NCBI GenBank assembly: GCA_038030265.1
Contig: CM075939.1
Span: 34,081,253-34,145,252 of the forward strand
Direction of reading: 5' to 3'
DNA length: 64,000 nt
Origin: Corythucha ciliata
Lineage: Eukaryota > Arthropoda > Insecta > Hemiptera > Tingidae
The notes beneath the pieces are model-generated. The model was not told where the DNA came from. It made no database searches and saw nothing but the letters and a program-made list of their open reading frames with translations. This document shows positions 53,000-64,000 of the stretch, in pieces. Position 1 is the first letter of the stretch. Every line of letters begins with the position of its first letter. Made by a program: the position numbers and the translations under genes.

Positions 53000-55900
53000 T
53001 AGGAAGAGGGGGGGGGGATTGGATTTGAAACAATTTGTAACAAATGAAATAAACAAACTGCTTATAAAGCGTTCATTCGTCATTTTTGCTTATACACAGA
53101 AACAAAAAAATTAAGAAATACATTGCAATATTGTGATTATAATAATAAAAAGTAAAACAGTGCTTTTGCTCAACCTGTGCAAAGATGAATTTTTTATTAA
53201 TTATTATTTTTTTCTTTTTACAGAATCGACAACAAGCATTTCACATACAATTAAAAATTACATTTATCTACTTCATGTTTCATATATTATTTTTATATCA
53301 AAAGTTACAACCAAAAAGAATTTACGAGGTTCTTTATTCTCTTTTATCCATATTGTCCCAAAAATAAAAATCAACAGAAAATGTTCTTTTTGGCACAAAT
53401 ATGATATTTTATTTATTTATTTATTTTTTTTAGCATTATATTTTTTGATTGAGCTCTGACTAGATCAGTAAAAAGTTTTTTTTTTTTTTTTCTTTTTCAT
53501 GGAGTAACTACCAGAGAATTGACTGTGCAACGAGAGTATAATATCGAAAATGAAATTAATAAAATGTGCTTATGTGAAAACAAAGTTTTCTTTGTACGAT
53601 GTGTCATCCTTTCCAATATTTTTTTTTTTTTTTAATTTTCTTTAATTTTTTTAAATCATGAGGTAGTGTCAATTGTACATAATTGCTATTGCCTTGTGTT
53701 ATTATTTTTGAGGTATTGGTTTGCATATAACGATCGGTTTGTAGGGGGAAAGGAGGTGGAGGTTGTCCCTCTTTAATTTTTGAGCAGCTATACAATCAAC
53801 ATCTGCGTAATAAAACGCAATTATTTCATTCTTATTTACAGAGTTATTTTAATTAATTTACACCGAGAACTCAATAAATTTTTACAGTGGTTTCAAAAGG
53901 AAGGGCAATTCGAGAGAATTGTGAAAACTCAGTGAATTGTTAGTTCTCCGCATTTCCGACTCGCTGTGCTATTAAAATGTGAATAAAATATCGTTCTCAA
54001 CGTTTTGTGAATAAAATATTGTTCTCAACGTTTTGCCCAGAAATAAACAGATTTACGTGGCAGTGTTATTTACATTTTTTTTTCTTTTTGAAAACAATTC
54101 CCGAGTCCCCTTTTTATAATAATCGAAGAAAATATTGAGGTATTAGTTTTCAAATTTAAAAAAGAAATTTGAGAAAAAATATTCATAGTACCTATTGTAT
54201 AGAGTTATTGAATAATTTTTATTGCCTTAAAAATGGAAACTTTTTAAACACCAGAAAAAATAACGATGGCAGGAGTTCATTAAGTTATGGAAAATCGAGA
54301 GACAATAACTTTTTTTGACAATTTAAACTGAAATTTCGCCCATTACCCAACCCTTTTCATCTACTACGTCCCATGAATTTCTCATTATTTTAATACATAT
54401 CCTATCCTTCTACTTGTATCAAATCTACATTTTTAATTATTAGATTTTGATCACATTTAATATGAATAAAAAAATACAAATCCACAGCCGAGCTCTTTTT
54501 GTCCAGTCTACTACCTTTTTACAAATTATCTTAAAAACTCTCCCCGACCTTCATTCCTTGCCTATAAAATATATTTAAAAAATAAAAAACAGAATTAATT
54601 ATTTTTCTCTAAAATCTACAAACATTTAAAGAGATGTGACTACAATTAGTTTAAGAAACATCAATGTATTAAATATCACAACAAAATTTCCTTTATAAAA
54701 ATTGGATGGGAAAATCGTGTCCACTCATGAAATCTAGCACCATTTATTCAATCATAATAATAATTATAATAGCAACAACAAAACTTTACTACATATCCTC
54801 GGTTGGAGAGGAGATTATTGGTGGGAATAAGGAAAAATGGTGCGGATCATAATTTTTTTTTTTTTTTTCATTTTTAATTTTTTTAGTGTTAGGGGCTGGA
54901 CAGTCTTGAAGGACACATGGAAAAATCCAACGTGCTTTAAAAGCTCAAAATTACTTTTGGGGGAGGAAACTACGGCTTCCCCCCGAGAGAGCTAGCACAT
55001 GGCGTGTGAGAATAGGCTATCATTATTCTTTTACTTTTGTTGAATTAAAATCCTCATGAAGGCTTTGAGAAATAATTATAGAATATTAAGATAAAAGATG
55101 AATTTTAAACAGATCGAAATTTAAAAAAATAAGTTCCTTAAATACTATATCACACTGTTAATGCACTCATTTTATGTGTTCCTCTTATCACATGGACGTC
55201 ATTATAAGAACCTTCCCTTCCAATCATTTATTTTTCAATTCTTTTTAACAAATTAAGCGGAAATTCGACGATCACAGTTTTTCCCTCTACAAAAAAAGAC
55301 AGAAGAGAGAAGGAAATTAAAAAAAAAAAACAAAAACAAAAAGCAACAATAATTTTTTTGTCGATCTATCGTAATCCCAATTCGAGCTTATATCACAATA
55401 CAGTTGCCAAGTAAATACAATAATATCACATAACCCACTCTCTTACCATAACCTGGCTGCGCACGCGCAGTGTGAATAATTGTTTTAAGGGGGATGGGAT
55501 GGAAGGACGGACGCGGTCTTCAAGCAGTTTTCCCTTTATCATTGATTCTAGAATCGGTACAGTTCGTTGTTGAATTCGTTGTGAGTTACGAATTTTACAA
55601 AATTTTTGCTAAGCGTGAGAGTTATATTGAGAATCCATTGAAGAAGTGCGAGAAATTTAGGGGCTTGAAGATGAATTTATAATACGTATAAGCGCGATAA
55701 CAAGATTTGTGCTTAATAATTACTTGTTTTGGTCATCAGAGATACTGGCGATGTTTGCGTAGCCCCAGAAAAAGATAAAATTGTCCAACACACAAGCCCA
55801 TTTGATGTGGATTTTTGTTTTCCGTTTTTCAAGTGGAGAATATTTTTAAAGCTTTGCCGATTCGACTGTGTTTAAAACAATGAGACTTCAAGTACTCGTC

Positions 55901-56916
55901 CAGGAGCTAACTACAACCCAAAGCCGACCCATCTATGGCAATTTAACACCATCTCAATCGTTTACTCGACCGGAATCTGTTGTCGCTATATGAGTATAAG
56001 TCTATACCTCATTAAATTAGAATCAATGAATTAGGGGCTCGGTTTGAAAACCGCATGAATACATGTTGACGCTATAATCGCCTCACACGCGAACAAAAAA
56101 TTTCTCTCACTCGAGATAAAGTTCCTTACTCGAACACCCTCTACAAAATTTATCTTTAAAAATTCACACATATTTTTCCCCATAAAAATTCTAAAAACTA
56201 AATAACATGATTTTATAACATAATAATGCAAATAAATTGAAAAAATGAGAACAACAAAAATTTAATAATTTTTTTTGACTAGCAAAAACATGAAATCGTG
56301 AATTCGCAAAACAAAGGTCCTCCCATTATTTTCATAGACACTCGTAATTTTTCTAGTGTGCATAATTTTTTCTATTGAGGTTTTTACGGTTAATTTATTT
56401 AGTGTTTGAAACAATTTTGCTATTTGAGGTAGAATCGATTGTAAAACAAGACCCTAATTAGTTTCACAAGCATTCTTTGAGGTTGAGTTCCAATGAGGAG
56501 TTTTTTGTATTCAATTCCCTTTTTTCATTTTAATTTATTATGAGCTAATGTAAAAACGTATAAAACTCGCACTGAATTCAGCACTTTGAATCGTTGAAAA
56601 ATTGTTCTTAGAAAGAAAAAATCTGGGAAGACAAAAAACGTAAAACATCGGCAACGATTTAAAGTACTGTTTTTTTTTTATCACCGACCACAGACCCTCG
56701 ATTCGCATCACGCTAGATTGTCCCTAAGACTTCGCTTACTAGTTGAGTTCAACAAATTAATTTTAAAAAGAGACGTTTGGAAAACAATAACATAAATTCA
56801 CGTAAAAACGAACTTCATGAAGAATTTGGCGACGTGTAATTTCTTTTCTTTGGCAGCAAGCTTTTGTGGGAGTGAAAACCATTTCGTAGTGGTGGGGGAA
56901 GGGTCATTACATCACT
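53000..56916 (-). other. Probable long 3'UTR of the zinc-finger gene
   Basis: AT-rich, with many A and T homopolymers and almost none of the MITEs or 30-nt arrays that fill neighbouring DNA. It directly follows the zinc-finger stop on the - strand. Several - strand AATAAA signals are present, for example TTTATT runs near 53407-53425. A 27-bp tandem duplication (GTGAATAAAATATCGTTCTC…) lies at about 53978-54036. No coding frame was recognised. Confidence 0.5.
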
Positions 56917-58072
56917 TTATCGATGCTGCCCTTGGTGTATGTGAGTGGTCAAATGCTTGGACAGGTAGTCAGCACGAGCGAAACATTTGCCGCACATTTC
57001 ACAATGGTAGGGTCGCTCGCCCGTGTGAATTCTCAGGTGGCGAGTCAAATCGCTTTTACCGCCGAATGCACGACCGCAGAATAGACAGGCAAACGGGCGT
57101 TCGCCAGTGTGTTTTCGAACGTGAAGCTTCAAGTTTTCTTTGGAGCGAACGCATTTGCCGCAGAATGGGCAGGCGAATGAGCGTGGCGGGCGTGCACGTT
57201 CGTTGATGCGAAGCAGGCTGACGAGTGAGGAGGAGGTTTCACCGCCTTCGACGGAAATTGAATCGACCGTGTCGTCTTGTTCGGACGCTTCGGTGGTCGG
57301 TCGACCGACGGCTTCGTTTGAACTTGTCACCTCGTCCTGACCCTCGTTGGTCTCTTCGTCGTCCTTTTCTCTCTCCTGAGCCTTCCTCGACCCCGTGTGC
57401 AGCCTTTCGAGCGTATGATTCAGACGATGTTTTTTAAAGGATTTCAGATATCTGAACTGCATGCCACAAACGTCGCATGTAAACAATTTATCGGCTGGTA
57501 GACGAGCCCTATGGTTCTGCTCCCGATGCTTCAAGTATGCTGACCTATACCTAAAAGAAGAGAAAATCGAAATCAAAACGAACATTCTTTCATAAAGTAA
57601 TTAACATTAAATGCGCGAAGGTTAGGCTTAAGCCATGAGTACGCTTCCATTTTATTTTCATTTTTTATAAAAATGAAAGATCAGCGTACGGCTTAAAATA
57701 CCTGTAGCTCTGGCCGCACTGGTCGCACCTGAATGGTTTGTCATCTCTCATTGACTCGGTGGGATGGATGGTTGAGGCCGAGCTGCTCGACAAGTTATGC
57801 CCTGGGTGTTGCAGTTGAATATGCTGCTCGAGGAGCCAGTGAGTTGGGAATGCGGCAAGGCAGACGCTACAACGGACACCCGGAAGGTCGAGACCCTGAG
57901 CTCGAAGCAGGCTGACGACAGTCTCTCCATAGAGGGCTCCGGCGAGGCCGGCCAATGCTGACGGTGGGTAGGGTGGGAAAGTGGCCGGCGTTGAGCTTCG
58001 ACTGCTGCTGCTAATCTGATCCAGGCTTCGGCTGCTTCCAGGCCCGTATTCCCCTTCCACAAGACACACTTC
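56917..58072 (-). CDS. C2H2 zinc-finger protein, last two coding exons (partial; possibly a mamo-like BTB-ZF)
   Basis: Exons 58072-57702 and 57550-56917, phase-compatible, give 334 residues to the stop. Six C2H2 fingers are visible: CSVCLAAFPTHWLLEQHIQL, CDQCGQSYRYRSAYLKHREQ (split by the intron), CDVCGMQFRYLKSFKKHRLN, then a 75-residue acidic/Ser linker, then three tandem fingers joined by TGERPF/TGERPY linkers: CPFCGKCVRSKENLKLHVRK, CLFCGRAFGGKSDLTRHLRI, CEMCGKCFARADYLSKHLTT. All Cys and His ligands are present. It is a presumptive DNA-binding transcription factor. The 2+3 finger layout recalls insect BTB-zinc-finger proteins such as Mamo, but the BTB part would lie outside the window and this identity is from memory. 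Confidence 0.9.
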
Positions 58073-58662
58073 CTGTTGGATACAAAAAGAAAAAAACACA
58101 CGCCCTACAATTAAAAGAGCATCGCGTGAACAGTTGGAGACGGGGCTTTGGGTCCTGAAACTTCTTCGCTTACTGTCAGCAACATTTTCATCCGAAAATT
58201 ACCCCATTTTTGGTTCCAAGGAGTCACCTCCACAAAAGGCGTCGAACCTTTGCCATATTTTATTCAGATATACGCCGCAAAGTCTGTGATTACTTCTCAC
58301 AATCAGTCTGTCAACTACCACACATCAGTCCATCCGACCAAATTAGATATTCGAAAGCACGGGTACCTGCGTGCCTGGGGATTTCAGAATTGGCTTTCCC
58401 GTCTCGATTTGACTTTTTACCTTAGCTCACTGTTGTGGATTAAAGCTGGTGACCCAGCCCGCCGACCCATAGGTTTGGGATTCGTATGCTGGGCCTTAAC
58501 AAGAAATTTTCTGATATGGTTTATTTGGCCACCCAATCAGCAGGCACTGAATTCAGCTGGACAGGGTCGTTGTCTGCTGAGAAACTGTCGCTGCAGCCTT
58601 CTATTCCAGATTTTCTGTCCTACAAATGACCATTTTCCCCCAGAAGTTGATACTTTCTGTAA

Positions 58663-58998
58663 GGCCCCTTTTACACGAGTAAGTTTTTTGTTCAAAAATA
58701 TGTTCAATCTGGTCGCAAGCAGACCGTTTCAGGCAGGGAACATCTGTTAATTTTTTAAATAATGGCTACTTTGATCAAAAAACTTAAGGCCAGGTCACAC
58801 CTATCACGCACGCTTCCGATCCGACACCGATCATGCATTTTTTGATAGGTGTGGGGACCGTAATAGGCGTTAATACCGAATAATTCACGGCTATTACGCT
58901 TCTCAGCCCTCTCAAATTGCCTTTCCAACCCAAATATAGTCTAACCGTTACGAGGGTTTCCACAGTGTCCGATCCGACATACTCGTGTAAAAGGGGCC
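58663..58998. mobile_element. PIF/Harbinger-like MITE with TAA target duplication
   Basis: Ends GGCCCCTTTTACACGAGTA and its inverse at 58979-58998 are flanked by TAA at 58660-58662 and 58999-59001. An inner inverted pair (GTCACACCTATC / GATAGGTGTGG, about 58795-58852) marks a second, nested or internal hairpin. Confidence 0.8.
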
Positions 58999-59219
58999 TA
59001 AGAGTGGTAATTTAGCCCTTCAAACTGGATCCTTCCATCGTAAAGACGAATAGTCAGGAACTCACAGGCCTGTGAACTGTCAAGTTATGGTCCTCAACAA
59101 GCACGCAGCGCGTTAGGAAAGAGCCAGCTTCTCTGAGAAGATCGCATGATATCAAGAACAGATAAATCACCACCAAGATACAGCAAAGATGGTTTTCTAT
59201 CGAGCAAAAACCCGTAAAA

Positions 59220-60470
59220 TTATCTTTATGAAAAATCCAAACCCGCAAAATTAGGATTTTTAGAGAGCCAAAAATTAGAAAATTAGTTTCATTTCAATGA
59301 GCCCACCCCGTGAAAAAGGGTTTGAGCCCGACTGAAACTAACGAAATTGGGTTTTTATTGAGTCAGACCCCGCGAAAATGGTTCTTTAGAGAGAAAACAC
59401 TACGAAGTTCACGATTTAGTGAGCCAGAGTCGCAAAAATGGTTCATTAGTGAGCACAATCCGCGTGATGATAGTTTTTGAATTAGGTAACCTCGTGAATT
59501 TCTCAAGCGAGTCAGACTAGCGTGACGTGTTGAAACATTTTAACCAGAACGTCGTATGGTGAGACGGACCCACGAAAATGGCCGCGTTGCAAAACTCCAG
59601 ACTGGTTTAGCGCTTAATGAGCACTTTTTCCGTTGCAAAACTGTCAATCTAATTCAGCGCTGAGTAAGTGCTTAAACACGTCCCATCGCGATACAAATCA
59701 CCGTTGTAAAACTCCAGTAAGCGCTTAATTCTACACTTCAATGCTTAAACACGAGCCCCGAGTTTTGCAACGCAACCATTGTTTTGTTTAGTGAGGAAAA
59801 TCAGCGAAATCTGGTTTTTAGTGAGCCAGACACGTTACGCCAGGCACGTTCGTGTTCCGAAACGAAAATCCGTGTAGTTGACTTCTCATAAGCCAGGTAT
59901 CTGCAAAATCCGCGAAATTTGTTTTGCATTAAAAAAAAAACACGAAATTTGATTTTTAGTACGACAGACTCAAGGTGATTAAAATAAGAGGTGGGCTTAC
60001 TTATGACGTGCCTGGGGTATTCTAACTATTTATAAAAAAAATGAAGCAGAACACCATCTCCATTCTTCATCTCTTAATTTGTTTAAAACTTATTAATATT
60101 ATCAGTTTTTAAGCCATAATACTTGATAAATGTTATATTTTTAGGGTTTTGGCTTTTTTCTTCTTCTACTTCTTCGTTTCCTGAGCTTTCGCCTTCTTGT
60201 GCTGAAGGCATCGTCAGAGAACTTTTTTGGGTTTTTTTATTTTTAAAACATAGACATGTGACGAATGGAGGGGTGTCAATTTCTTCTTGCTGATTAGAAA
60301 ATTAGTTGTTGATGGCAACTGAGAATGTCTTGAATTTTTGTTTAAAACTGTCAGAATACCCCAGTTAGGTCATAACTGAGCCCACCTTATTCTAATCACC
60401 TTGCGAAAAAAAATTGTTTGCCTTTACGATTGGTTTTTTAGTGAGCCAGTCCCATGAAAATGGTTGACTA
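59220..60470. repeat. 30-nt array, GTGAAAATGGTTTTTTAGTGAGCC dialect (interrupted)
   Basis: Units such as CGCGAAAATGGTTCTTTAG, CGCAAAAATGGTTCATTAG and CCATGAAAATGGTTGACTA with TGAGCCAGAC linkers recur. Interrupted by the repeat at 59585-59780 and by a block at 60120-60250 that shares GGTTTTGGCTTTTTT and GGCATCGTCAGAGAACTTTT with an inverted piece at about 19650-19720. Confidence 0.7.
59585..59780. repeat. Dispersed repeat with GTTTTGCAAC ends, copy 2
   Basis: Opposite orientation to the copy at 2633-2880, colinear across TTCAGCGCTGAG, AAACACGTCCCATCGCGAT, ATTAAGCGCTTA-type words and CACGAGCCCCGAGTTTTGCA. It has been inserted into a 30-nt array. Confidence 0.75.
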
Positions 60471-60639
60471 AAAAATGTGGTGACCCTGTAATATTGCTTC
60501 TTTTCGATAGCTTTTAGTGGTGGGCAGCTGCTTCATTACGGATTCGCATTCGAGTCGAGAGGGAAGGGAAACTGCTCACCCCTGCCCCTCTCTGGCTACG
60601 CCGATGGTTCGAGCGATACATATCAATGGAATTATAAGT

Positions 60640-61360
60640 TTCGGGGGATTAGTAGCCACAAAATTGGAGTTTCAGGGTTACATAGGCAACGCAATGGCGA
60701 ATAATTCGCCGTGAAATTGTGAGTTTCAGTATTAGAGTTTTAGGGCCAACTTGCCACGACATTGTAAGTTTCGGAGGATAGAAGGCAGAAACTGCAAACA
60801 GCCAAACAGCTGAAAATTTCCGAGCACGATTGGACGCGAAATCGCGCGTTCGCTGGAAGCAATGGCCACAAATTTCCGGCTTCCAACTATCAGCAGTAGC
60901 AAAATTGCGAGTTCAGCGGATACGAAATTGTCAGTTACCGAAGACATTCGTCACAAAATTTCACTGTATGGTGTGTGTGTGTGTGTGTGTATGGGGGGGG
61001 GAGAGGGTAAATAGCAATTACATTGTCGTGAATTTGAAAGTGTCAAAGAATAAATAGCCGCTAGGACTTAGGGCAACATTGCAAGTTTTGGATCGCAAGA
61101 ACCTCGGGGGAGTTTTAAGATTAAATTGTGTATTTATTTTATGACTAAAAAGCCACGAAATTTTATATTTCGAAGGATAACCGCAATATGGCTGCGAATT
61201 GCGCAAGTTCAGGGGCCCTTAGCCAAGAAGTTGCAGTAACGTTGCCAATTTAGCGGGATTGAGTGCCTTAAAACCAAATTCCAGGGGTTGATTCGCTAAA
61301 AACAAATTTCGTGGGGGATCATTCAAATAACCTGCAAATTTTGCTGGGCATGGTTCATTG
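60640..61360. repeat. Degenerate array, CACAAAATTGNGAGTTTCAGGG dialect
   Basis: Units such as CCACAAAATTGGAGTTTCAG, GCCGTGAAATTGTGAGTTTC and CCACGACATTGTAAGTTTCG with GGGATT/GGATA linkers, about 30 nt or multiples. A (GT)n with poly-G is embedded at 60969-61000. It grades into AAACAAATTTCGTGGG units near 61300. Confidence 0.65.
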
Positions 61361-61399
61361 ACAATAACAACAAAAAAAAAAACAATGTCATCAATTTAT

Positions 61400-61482
61400 A
61401 GTCTGTCCACTTAGGAATGGACTCTCGCCCGCCCTTAAATTTAGTAGAATGAGCTTCCCCTTTGCCCCTTCTCACAATTTCA
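61400..61482. repeat. Dispersed repeat, second copy of the 48811 MITE start
   Basis: AGTCTGTCCACTTAGGAATG, GACTCTCGCCCGCCCTTAAA and GCTTCCCCTTTGCCCCTTCT match the first 80 bp of the MITE at 48811 in direct orientation. Both copies sit immediately after a 30-nt-type array. Confidence 0.8.
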
Positions 61483-64000
61483 TCCCTAAAAAACCAGTTA
61501 CACCCGGATTTTGGAAATCAATAAAGGAAAGAGAAAAAAAGAAAAGCCTATGTTGGTTGAATCTCTACACTGTGGTTTGGAGCTTTGCAGTGGTTTGGAC
61601 GTTGGATGTGGCTGGACCTTGGCTGTGGTTAGACCTATACTGTGGTTTGGGTGTTACTGTAGTTTGATGTTGTAACAATGATTAGGGTTTTTGTACTTGG
61701 AGTTTTGCTGTGGTTGGACCATTGCTGAGACTGGACATTTTTGTCATTGCGATTTTTCCTACTACAGCCCTTTAATACTGTCGGGAAGGGATACGTCAAC
61801 CATAAGGGGGATAGACGCCACTGAGTCCGACAAATCCTCAAATGTTCCTCAAAAATTGCAATCTCTATTTTCCTCCCTCTCACCTGGCATTTGCTTGGAA
61901 ATTTAAACAATAAAATAAAGGGAAATTTGACGATTTTTCAAAAATGTCCACTCGTATTTTTGTTCTATTTCCCTTGACTGATTCAGTATTCAGTCCAGCA
62001 ATCTCCTTCGAGGCTGTATGAGTATGGAATTTATGACAAAGCCCATTCAAGTAAACTATTCTCTTATTCATGCTGGCGAGAAAATAGTATTAAATAAAAT
62101 GACCTCACGGCGCGGGTCTTAACGGATAGTGAAGCCATCCTAGCCCAACTAAATAATCACATGAATTTTGCGTAAATTATGTGTTGGTAAACAGTCGTAA
62201 CGTTCATGCTTCAGTCACAAAGTCCAAGGGAACTGTGAATTGCAGGCTAGTGCACAAAATGCCCATGCAAAATGCATTTTCATTATACATGATAAACAAT
62301 TTTTAAATCAAAATTAGGGCGATTTTGGGTAAAAACTGTGATTTTTGGTTAAGTAATCCTTTTATTTTTAGTGTTATTTTACTTCTTTTTTTTCCTGTTC
62401 AAAGTGAACTGCCCCAAGCAAAAACACATTCAGACCCGCATTCATTTTTATCGTTAAAAATTTTCAAGTTATGTTCAACAATTTTTAATGCGCATGTTTG
62501 TTCAGTCCTAATTATTTTATACATTTATTAGGTAAGACATAAAGATGGGATGGGGTTGGAGGGCGAGGAGTAGAGGGTTCATCTAGTTGATTTTTTTCTT
62601 CTTATTAAAAGTACGAAAATATCTCTTTTTTCAAAAAAGAGGTTGTGAATATGGAGCGGCTTTTTGAAGATCTGACAAGATTTCTTTCAACCAAAAAAGT
62701 ACATAAACTAATTAAACAAATGAACATTCACAACATGAACGTTAATGACAATTCCAACCCTTTTCGTTATCCATTTAATGCCGCACATTTTAATATTATT
62801 ATTATTAATATAATTTTTTAACAAAAACAAAATTACTTGAAAATTAAATAGATCATCATCACATACTATCACAGTTCATCTGTAACGATTCGTCACATCA
62901 GTTCCAACGAGTCCTTTTTTGTAAAGAAAAAGAGAGAGAGAGTGAGAGAGATAGAGAAAGAGCGAGAAACAAATAATAAAAATCATTACAAAAATACAAA
63001 ACACGCTGTTACAATCTTTCATGATTTTGTTTTGTTTTTCAAAGCGATCCACAGCCCGTCTAATTTAGCCTTTCTTCAATGTTCACTTTTTTCTATTTAA
63101 TTATTGCTGTGCACATTATTCATCTATATAGTATATTTGTTTTATTTGTAACGGCATAGGATAGGTACTACAAACATGCAAATAATGTCTAAAGCTTTTC
63201 ACCTATTCAGCAGATCGGTAGAAAACATTTAATAAATATTAACAAAGTATACATTCGAATTAACTAATACAAAGAAGATAACAGTAAATACATTCTCTTC
63301 AGGTTAAGGAAAAAACAATAATTTGTGAATACTTTAATACTGTATGCGTAAACTTAAAAAATACAATCACAAAATACGGGGGAAATAATAACCAAGAAAT
63401 AATAATTTCCGATTATTTGTCTATTATATGATTTTTTCTCGAACCTAGTTCTTCCCCCTGTCTCAATAGATTTACATTTTCCACAAAGACGTTCAATCTA
63501 ATTTCGCGGCAGCTATTTACAATATTTTTAACAAAATTAAACATTGCTTATTTACATATTCTCATCACGAAGCACTCAAAGTAAAATAGGAAATTGCGGG
63601 GGGGGGGGAGCTTGCTCTACACACTGCCTGGGATGAGGGTCACTTTTGCCCCCCCTCAAATCTGTTCATTTGAAAAGGCCCTTAGTTGTTTTTTAATCAA
63701 TTCGTTTCAATTTGTTTTTACTTCTATCACAGCCTATTACTACACTAACTGAACGGGATGGGAGTAGGACAGCATTGCCAACGTCATACCTTCGTTGTTA
63801 CCTGCTACTATTAGTTTTATCTTCAGCAGGCGCACTTTAATTGAAAATACTATTCACCGTAGACACTTCCCTCGTTATCTTTTGTGGCATCGAAAAAAAA
63901 TGCATACAAAAAAAAAAAAAACTTCTTGAAAACGGGTGAAATGATAAAAAACAAGAAGTAAAAATAAATACTCTAGAAATAACAAAAAAAAAAAAAAAAA
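61483..64000. other. Right-edge non-coding DNA, AT-rich from about 62500
   Basis: 61550-61720 has loosely repeated TGTGGTTTGGA/GCTGTGGTTGGAC words. From about 62500 the composition becomes as AT-rich and TE-poor as 53000-56916, with a purine (GA)n run at 62930-62970 and a poly-G at 63598-63608. It could be the 3'UTR of another terminal exon or gene whose coding part lies beyond the window. No exon was found here. Confidence 0.35.

Noticed and set aside
58148..58750. A 200-codon open frame on the + strand
   Set aside because: No recognisable domain and no good start context. Its 3' end runs into the Harbinger-like MITE at 58663, and it lies in an intron of the zinc-finger gene; judged a chance frame.

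Overview
The window is animal nuclear DNA, most likely from an arthropod and probably an insect. It is AT-rich. The genes have many small introns, the shortest about 55-80 bp, plus a few very long ones. Arthropod-type transposon debris is abundant: R1/Jockey-like LINE pieces, mariner-like and piggyBac-like transposase remnants, and many MITEs. I cannot name the species.

Five gene loci are supported. (1) At the left edge, + strand, are the last two exons of a Gly/Ser/Pro-rich protein I do not recognise (765-1652). (2) Convergent with it is adenylate kinase 2 (AK2) on the - strand. It is a complete five-exon gene (12538 down to 2173) of 248 residues, with a 9.4-kb third intron full of repeats. 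(3) Head to head with AK2, across a 532-bp shared promoter interval, is Rsf1 (remodeling and spacing factor 1) on the + strand. I resolved 26 exons from 13071 to 37655 that join in frame to 1973 residues, with a DDT/WHIM-like N-terminus, long acidic and basic linkers, one PHD finger and a Pro/Gly-rich C-terminus. (4) Convergent with Rsf1 is aminomethyltransferase (AMT, glycine cleavage T protein) on the - strand, with six exons (46577 down to 38158) and 412 residues including a mitochondrial presequence. (5) At the right, - strand, are the last two coding exons of a C2H2 zinc-finger protein (58072 down to 56917). A probable AT-rich 3'UTR extends left to about 53000, and its 5' exons lie beyond the window.

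The genes do not form one pathway. AK2 (mitochondrial intermembrane adenylate balance) and AMT (mitochondrial glycine/one-carbon metabolism) are housekeeping genes, Rsf1 is an ISWI-type chromatin factor, and the zinc-finger protein is a presumptive transcription factor.

The rest is introns and intergenic DNA packed with repeats. Two kinds stand out. One is many hairpin or TIR-bearing MITEs, several with clear target-site duplications (TAA/TTA 3-bp; one 15-bp) and several nested. The other is a set of long, degenerate arrays with units of about 20 or 30 nt in at least five sequence 'dialects', scattered through almost every large intron and intergenic space. These arrays, and a dense array of GTTRCCATGGYAAC palindromes (X-box/RFX-like) in the large AMT intron, are the least explained features. 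No tRNA, rRNA or CRISPR array was found.
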